11,398 nucleotides of DNA, taken from NCBI GenBank assembly GCA_028565635.1, contig JAOXYB010053545.1, forward strand, positions 1-11,398, read 5' to 3'. Positions 9,701-11,398 of the stretch are shown here, piece by piece (positions within the stretch are counted from its first letter, which is position 1; each line of letters opens with the position of its first letter). The position numbers were made by a program, and so were the translations under genes. The stretch is from Phoronis ovalis. Taxonomy: Eukaryota > Phoronida > Phoronidae. A model generated the notes under the pieces. That model ran no database searches. It was not told the origin of the DNA and saw nothing but the letters and a program-made list of their open reading frames with translations.

Positions 9701-11318
9701 TTTAAACTATATGTAACCCCAAGATTTGTAAAGGTTAGAGTACTACCTTTAAGTTTTTAAAAATGTACAGTTTTATATGTCTGTCTCTTCATTTTTATTG
9801 CTAACCCACAGGTTGAAATATATGTACACCTCCATGCATCCCAAAACCTTAATTATAGTCTTAACAGCTCTATGACATTTATGAAAATATCATTGTTTTT
9901 TATCCTATAATAGACGAGGTAATGCCAAACATAATTCAGCATATGGTTCCAGTTCTATAAGTGTCAGGTGGAATTCCATTGACTGTCTGGGTTATGAGAG
10001 TAGTTTAGCAGATTGTAGTTATGTGGATTCTGGTTATTCTTCCTGCTCAAGTTATAGAAGAGCTGGTGTGGAATGTTCCAACCAACCTGATAGAAGTAAG
10101 TAATATATGGCACAATTATCGGGTACTGGTGTTGTTTTTCTTTATCCTATCCATTTTTCTGAATAAACAGACTAAAAAACATCTTTTGATGCCCAATGTT
10201 AGTAACTTTTTGCACCAAAAATTTCCCACATTTCTAGAAATGAACAATATTAATCATAAAACTTAACTAATGAATTCACTCATGTTTAGTGTATTTGATG
10301 AGGAAAAAAAATTGGGTTTTGCCAGATGGCACAAAACAAACACATTAATTAATCATTTTACAAATGCAGCAGATCCTCAGAGGGACACTGTCATTTAAAT
10401 AGCTATATTTGTATATGTTCTGCTCTTTTTAAGCTTTCATTTTTGCCTAGGTACATTTTGTGAAAAAATATGTGTTTACTTCAGGTATAAAAACAAGCTA
10501 TATATTTCTTGTGCAGTTTCAAACAAAATGTGTTTATCTGTTTTTTATAACATGGTTGTTTTTCTATTCATTGATAATGATACTGAACTGTCTGGTATTT
10601 ATGACTATAAGATGCACAATAAATCTGAATAGACAACTCATTCACTTCGTTTGCGAATAAACTTCGAAAATAGCTTAAAGGAAATTTTATTGATAATACA
10701 AACAAAATGTTGAAAAAAAAAATGAAAATGGTTTGCAGCCAAGGCTTGGACTCAAACACACTCCAAAGGACTGTTCCTTTAAAAATTATCTGATAGAGAA
10801 ACCTATTGTCAGTATTGACCAGAAAACATTGCCGCGTCTGTATATGGCGAGGTGGAGCAATGAAGTGCACAATGCCATATGGGTGACTTATAATGGCGAG
10901 AAAAGGACTCTTAAGTAGCATGGGTCTAGTAACCGGAAGATGGGGGGGTTCAATATAAAATCAACAGGAGTGTTGAAATTGAGAAGCAATGGGGGAACCG
11001 GAGTATCTCAAAGTGCTGGCTCAAGATACAAACTACTGATTAAGAGTCTTAACTGCATGATTTCAGCTAATAGATGGTGGTATGTATAGCCAGACAAATG
11101 TACATCGGCTATTCATTTATTAGTATACTCATTTATTGAATATTACAGTATAATCTTAATACTTCAAATTTATGTCTAGTTCTCGGAGTCCGCTTGCACA
11201 GTGGAAGATCAGAAAGCGAGGGCATTGTTGAAGTGTTTCATAACAACAGTTGGCATCAAGTTTGTGACTCAATAAATGACGGTGCTGCACAAGTGGCTTG
11301 TTCTATGTTAGGATACAG
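590..11318 (+). CDS. Mosaic LDLa-SRCR-serine protease-SRCR-SRCR gene, partial at both ends (11 exons joined)
   Basis: The exons are 590-700, 1113-1239, 1787-1900, 2187-2236, 2392-2572, 2872-3140, 3970-4118, 4983-5136, 8362-8533, 9914-10095 and 11180-11318. All borders are AG/GT and every phase agrees, giving about 549 visible residues: LDLa 1-37, SRCR_2 38-134, trypsin-like protease 135-385, group A SRCR 386-503, partial SRCR 504 onward. The LDLa-SRCR_2-protease order is that of hepsin/TMPRSS type II transmembrane serine proteases, which are tethered at the cell surface and cleave extracellular substrates. The triad is H191, D241, S337. The unusual points are the SRCR domains after the protease, a Phe before the predicted activation cleavage, and a non-trypsin S1 pocket. 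Neither start codon, membrane anchor nor final stop is in the window. The join across the 3.2 kb intron 5137-8361 rests on matching phase 1 and the lack of any start codon or promoter before 8362. If it is wrong, two neighbouring genes are present. No ortholog is named. Confidence 0.8.
701..1112 (+). other. Intron between LDLa and first SRCR exon
   Basis: AT-rich intron of 412 bp, GTATTA...TTTTGCAG, phase 1. Nothing else is recognisable in it. Confidence 0.85.
1113..1239 (+). CDS. Exon: first SRCR domain (SRCR_2 type), part 1
   Basis: The acceptor TTTTGCAG ends at 1112 and the donor GTATGT starts at 1240; phase in 1, out 2. It starts VRYPIEHN, continues with [13 protein letters not shown], then DNSW and [11 protein letters not shown]. 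This is the N-terminal half of an SRCR fold (VRL, EV.Y.G.W..VC...W, A..CK.LG) with the conserved Trp and two cysteines. The intron after the LG motif, in phase 2, is the position used again in both later SRCR domains (8533 and 11318). An in-frame ATG at 1067 lies in the upstream intron and is not a plausible start. Confidence 0.92.
1240..1786 (+). other. Intron inside the first SRCR domain
   Basis: AT-rich intron of 547 bp, GTATGT...CTACAG, phase 2. Short overlapping open frames at 1523-1721 encode Tyr/Ile/Cys-rich chance peptides and are not supported. Confidence 0.85.
1787..1900 (+). CDS. Exon: first SRCR domain, part 2
   Basis: A strong polypyrimidine tract and CTACAG precede the exon; the donor GTATGA follows at 1901. 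Both phases are 2. It encodes a cysteine-free Tyr/Ser/Thr/Asn-rich stretch starting [12 protein letters not shown] and including [13 protein letters not shown]. Its alignment to the SRCR family is weak except in the SRCR_2 form found in TMPRSS2/3/4-like proteases, which likewise has a cysteine-poor, Ser/Asn-rich middle. NNT at residues 89-91 is a possible N-glycosylation sequon (coding position about 1818-1826). The call rests on the splice signals, the open frame and the continuity with the flanking exons. Confidence 0.82.
2187..2236 (+). CDS. Exon: first SRCR domain, part 3 (50 bp)
   Basis: This short exon lies between TTTCAG (ends 2186) and GTGAGC (starts 2237), phase in 2, out 1. It encodes [17 protein letters not shown]. 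The pattern C-x-S-G-x-x-x-x-x-x-C followed by a CG in the next exon matches the end of TMPRSS-type SRCR_2 domains, where the last strand carries the closing cysteine and leads straight into the linker cysteine of the protease. Exon sizes of 127, 114 and 50 bp add to 291 bp, exactly 97 codons. Confidence 0.85.
2392..2572 (+). CDS. Exon: protease domain, activation site and catalytic His
   Basis: The acceptor TTATAG ends at 2391 and the donor GTAAGC starts at 2573; phase in 1, out 2. It opens with EQCGVRSPN, where C137 is the linker cysteine that tethers the light chain, then reaches [21 protein letters not shown] stands where trypsin-fold proteases have the new N-terminus IVGG. The residue before it is Phe (codon 2436-2438), not Arg or Lys. 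[17 protein letters not shown] follows, with the catalytic His57 equivalent H191 (codon 2559-2561) and the C42-C58 pair. The phase 2 intron soon after the His is the usual place for one in chymotrypsin-family genes. Confidence 0.95.
2872..3140 (+). CDS. Exon: protease domain, catalytic Asp
   Basis: The acceptor TTTTTCAG ends at 2871 and the donor GTAAGT starts at 3141; phase in 2, out 1. It encodes [13 protein letters not shown], then [24 protein letters not shown] and YIRPVCMAG. The catalytic Asp102 equivalent is D241 in DIALL (codon 3008-3010). The Cys in PVCMAG is the partner of linker C137. [10 protein letters not shown] near the end is the usual GWG region with C136. An ATG at 2858 in the same open frame lies in the intron's polypyrimidine tract and is not a start. 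Confidence 0.95.
3141..3969 (+). other. Intron between catalytic Asp exon and next protease exon
   Basis: Intron of 829 bp, GTAAGT...ATTATAG, phase 1. The word TGCAATCCTA recurs at about 3578 and 3894 with loosely similar flanks, which may be a weak ancient duplication. No coding sequence or known repeat is recognised. Confidence 0.8.
3970..4118 (+). CDS. Exon: protease domain, region before the active Ser
   Basis: The start is chosen at the acceptor ATTATAG ending 3969, because only it completes the split codon left by the previous exon (T + CT = Ser) and keeps the frame. Other AGs at 3953 and 3979 give the wrong phase. The joined sequence [17 protein letters not shown] matches the family. 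It continues [10 protein letters not shown] and RMICAGYQ, which carry the C168-C182 pair, and ends IEMCG. By the fixed spacing to the Ser, E331 (4107-4109) sits at S1 position 189 and M332 at 190. The donor GTAAGT starts at 4119, phase 0. Confidence 0.88.
4119..4982 (+). other. Intron before the catalytic Ser exon
   Basis: Intron of 864 bp, GTAAGT...AATTTCAG, phase 0. Open frames on both strands near 4203-4472 overlap each other, lack any motif and look like chance. Confidence 0.83.
4983..5136 (+). CDS. Exon: protease domain, catalytic Ser and C-terminus
   Basis: The acceptor AATTTCAG ends at 4982, phase 0. The exon opens directly with GDSGGPLVC, giving the catalytic Ser195 equivalent S337 (codon 4989-4991), the oxyanion glycine and the Asp194 that pairs with the new Ile N-terminus. 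[12 protein letters not shown] supplies S214-W215-G216 and C220. [17 protein letters not shown] forms the end of the domain. Ser replaces the usual Gly before VY (position 226, codon 5085-5087). The donor GTAAGT starts at 5137, phase 1. If it is not used, the frame runs on to a TAA at 5226-5228. Confidence 0.93.
5347..5375. repeat. Short perfect hairpin TATGCCCA/TGGGCATA
   Basis: Arms TATGCCCA (5347-5354) and TGGGCATA (5368-5375) are exact reverse complements around a 13-base loop. It lies just before the start of the degenerate array and may be the edge of the same inserted element. An RNA role is not supported by anything else. Confidence 0.5.
5395..7397. repeat. Degenerate tandem array of long and short units
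   Basis: A GACTGG(T/C)(G/A)GCC-like anchor recurs, in diverged form, at about 5512, 5815, 6130, 6270, 6402, 6687, 6836, 7166 and 7313. The spacings are about 303, 315, 140, 132, 285, 149, 330 and 147. Long units contain, in order, the anchor, a TTGTTCC-GAGAGG-CAC segment, GGTGGTTCTAGGAA, TGACCTTGACAAGTAGGTCA, a TTTGACATTTTTTACC segment, CAATAACTGCTTCAGTTTTTATCC, and an AGAGTAAGTACAGG segment. Short units lack the middle and join the anchor to AATAACA-CTT-AG-TTTTTAT. The array starts in a partial unit at about 5395 and ends in one at about 7397. Minus-strand open frames within it simply read the repeat. Source element not identified. Confidence 0.85.
8362..8533 (+). CDS. Exon: second SRCR domain (group A), part 1
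   Basis: The acceptor TTTGTAG ends at 8361, phase 1; the donor GTATTG starts at 8534, phase 2. A proline-rich linker (PPPESPV) leads to [13 protein letters not shown], then [20 protein letters not shown] and [11 protein letters not shown]. This is a much more typical SRCR half-domain than the first one. There is no in-frame ATG or promoter-like sequence before it that would make it a first exon, so it must be spliced to something upstream; the protease exon ending at 5136 has the matching phase. Confidence 0.93.
8534..9913 (+). other. Intron inside the second SRCR domain
   Basis: Intron of 1380 bp, GTATTG...ATAATAG, phase 2. It carries the MITE-like element at 8611-8915. The rest is AT-rich with nothing recognised. 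The open frames that run past the donor into it, on both strands, are read-through of intron and repeat sequence. Confidence 0.85.
8611..8915. mobile_element. MITE-like non-autonomous element
   Basis: The left end reads CAGTGGGGGGTACCCCC (8611 on). The right end, read on the other strand from 8915, is CAGGGGGTATCACGATCAG, so the two share an imperfect inverted CAG-GGGGGTA terminus. Just inside lie five copies of a GCTCGCTGCTCGCACTTAACAG-like word near 8635, 8658, 8827, 8859 and 8889, in the same orientation. The middle (about 8680-8820) is strongly A-rich and pyrimidine-poor. There is no coding capacity, and no clear target-site duplication could be seen. Exact ends are uncertain by several bases, and the family is not identified. 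Confidence 0.55.
9914..10095 (+). CDS. Exon: second SRCR domain (group A), part 2
   Basis: The acceptor CTATAATAG ends at 9913 and the donor GTAAGT starts at 10096; phase in 2, out 1. It encodes [16 protein letters not shown], then [18 protein letters not shown] and RAGVECS. With the previous exon the domain has six cysteines in group A order: LCDN, VVCK, IDCL, ADCS, SSCS, VECS. The ESSLADC and AGVEC motifs are family hallmarks. The two exons add to 354 bp, exactly 118 codons. Confidence 0.93.
10096..11179 (+). other. Intron between second and third SRCR domains
   Basis: Intron of 1084 bp, GTAAGT...TGTCTAG, phase 1. From about 10730 to 11065 base composition changes to a more GC- and purine-rich stretch that may be an inserted repeat. 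A 61-codon open frame at 10733-10918 and a 117-codon frame on the other strand overlap it but have no recognisable motif and are not called as genes. Confidence 0.8.
11180..11318 (+). CDS. Exon: third SRCR domain, first half (domain continues off the window)
   Basis: The acceptor TATGTCTAG ends at 11179 and a strong donor GTAAGT starts at 11319; phase in 1, out 2. It encodes [18 protein letters not shown], then [13 protein letters not shown] and [14 protein letters not shown] is a possible N-glycosylation sequon. The intron after LGYR in phase 2 is at the same place as in the preceding SRCR domain, so a second exon with the remaining cysteines is expected to the right of the window. Confidence 0.92.
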
Positions 11319-11398
11319 GTAAGTACTTTATGTTTATTGATATAAAGATATTAACGAAATCCCAAAATGATGCGTTTGTTCAAAAGAGAATTAAGAAA
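11319..11398 (+). other. Start of the intron after the third SRCR half-domain
   Basis: It begins with the strong donor GTAAGT and runs off the window. Confidence 0.85.

Noticed and set aside
10568-10921. 117-codon minus-strand open frame and a 61-codon plus-strand frame
   Set aside because: They overlap on opposite strands inside an intron, with no motif or splice support.

Overview
The window reads as animal nuclear DNA: short exons (50-269 bp) with GT..AG borders sit in long, AT-rich, repeat-laden introns. No prokaryotic gene layout, rRNA, tRNA or CRISPR is visible. Invertebrate metazoan is the safe call. Scavenger-receptor (SRCR) modules in a secreted or membrane protease, together with the intronic repeat families, fit a mollusc, perhaps a bivalve, but that is inference and not shown by the sequence.

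One multi-exon gene on the + strand accounts for all the coding sequence I can support. Eleven exons join in a single open frame, and the gene is cut by both window edges. In order they encode: an LDL-receptor class A module (590-700); a divergent SRCR_2-type domain of the TMPRSS kind (1113-2236, three exons); a complete trypsin-fold serine protease domain (2392-5136, four exons); a complete six-cysteine group A SRCR domain (8362-10095, two exons); and the first half of another SRCR domain (11180-11318), which must continue beyond the right edge. Every domain boundary falls on a phase 1 intron, so each domain is a 1-1 cassette. The summed coding length is 1648 bp.

The front half (LDLa, SRCR_2, protease) matches the layout of hepsin/TMPRSS type II transmembrane serine proteases. 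In those the protease is normally C-terminal; here it appears to be internal, followed by at least two SRCR domains. The His, Asp and Ser of the triad and all expected disulfide cysteines are present. However, the predicted activation cleavage follows Phe instead of Arg/Lys, and the S1 pocket positions are atypical (Glu at 189, Met at 190, Ser at 226 in chymotrypsin numbering). A signal anchor or signal peptide would lie in exons left of the window.

The non-coding part holds three notable repeats: a roughly 2 kb degenerate array of long (about 300 bp) and short (about 145 bp) related units at 5395-7397; a MITE-like element of about 300 bp with short inverted ends and iterated GCTCGCTGCTCGC motifs at 8611-8915; and a GCGCT-rich repeat fragment at the left edge (about 1-205). 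The remaining introns are AT-rich with nothing recognisable. All minus-strand open frames look like chance.
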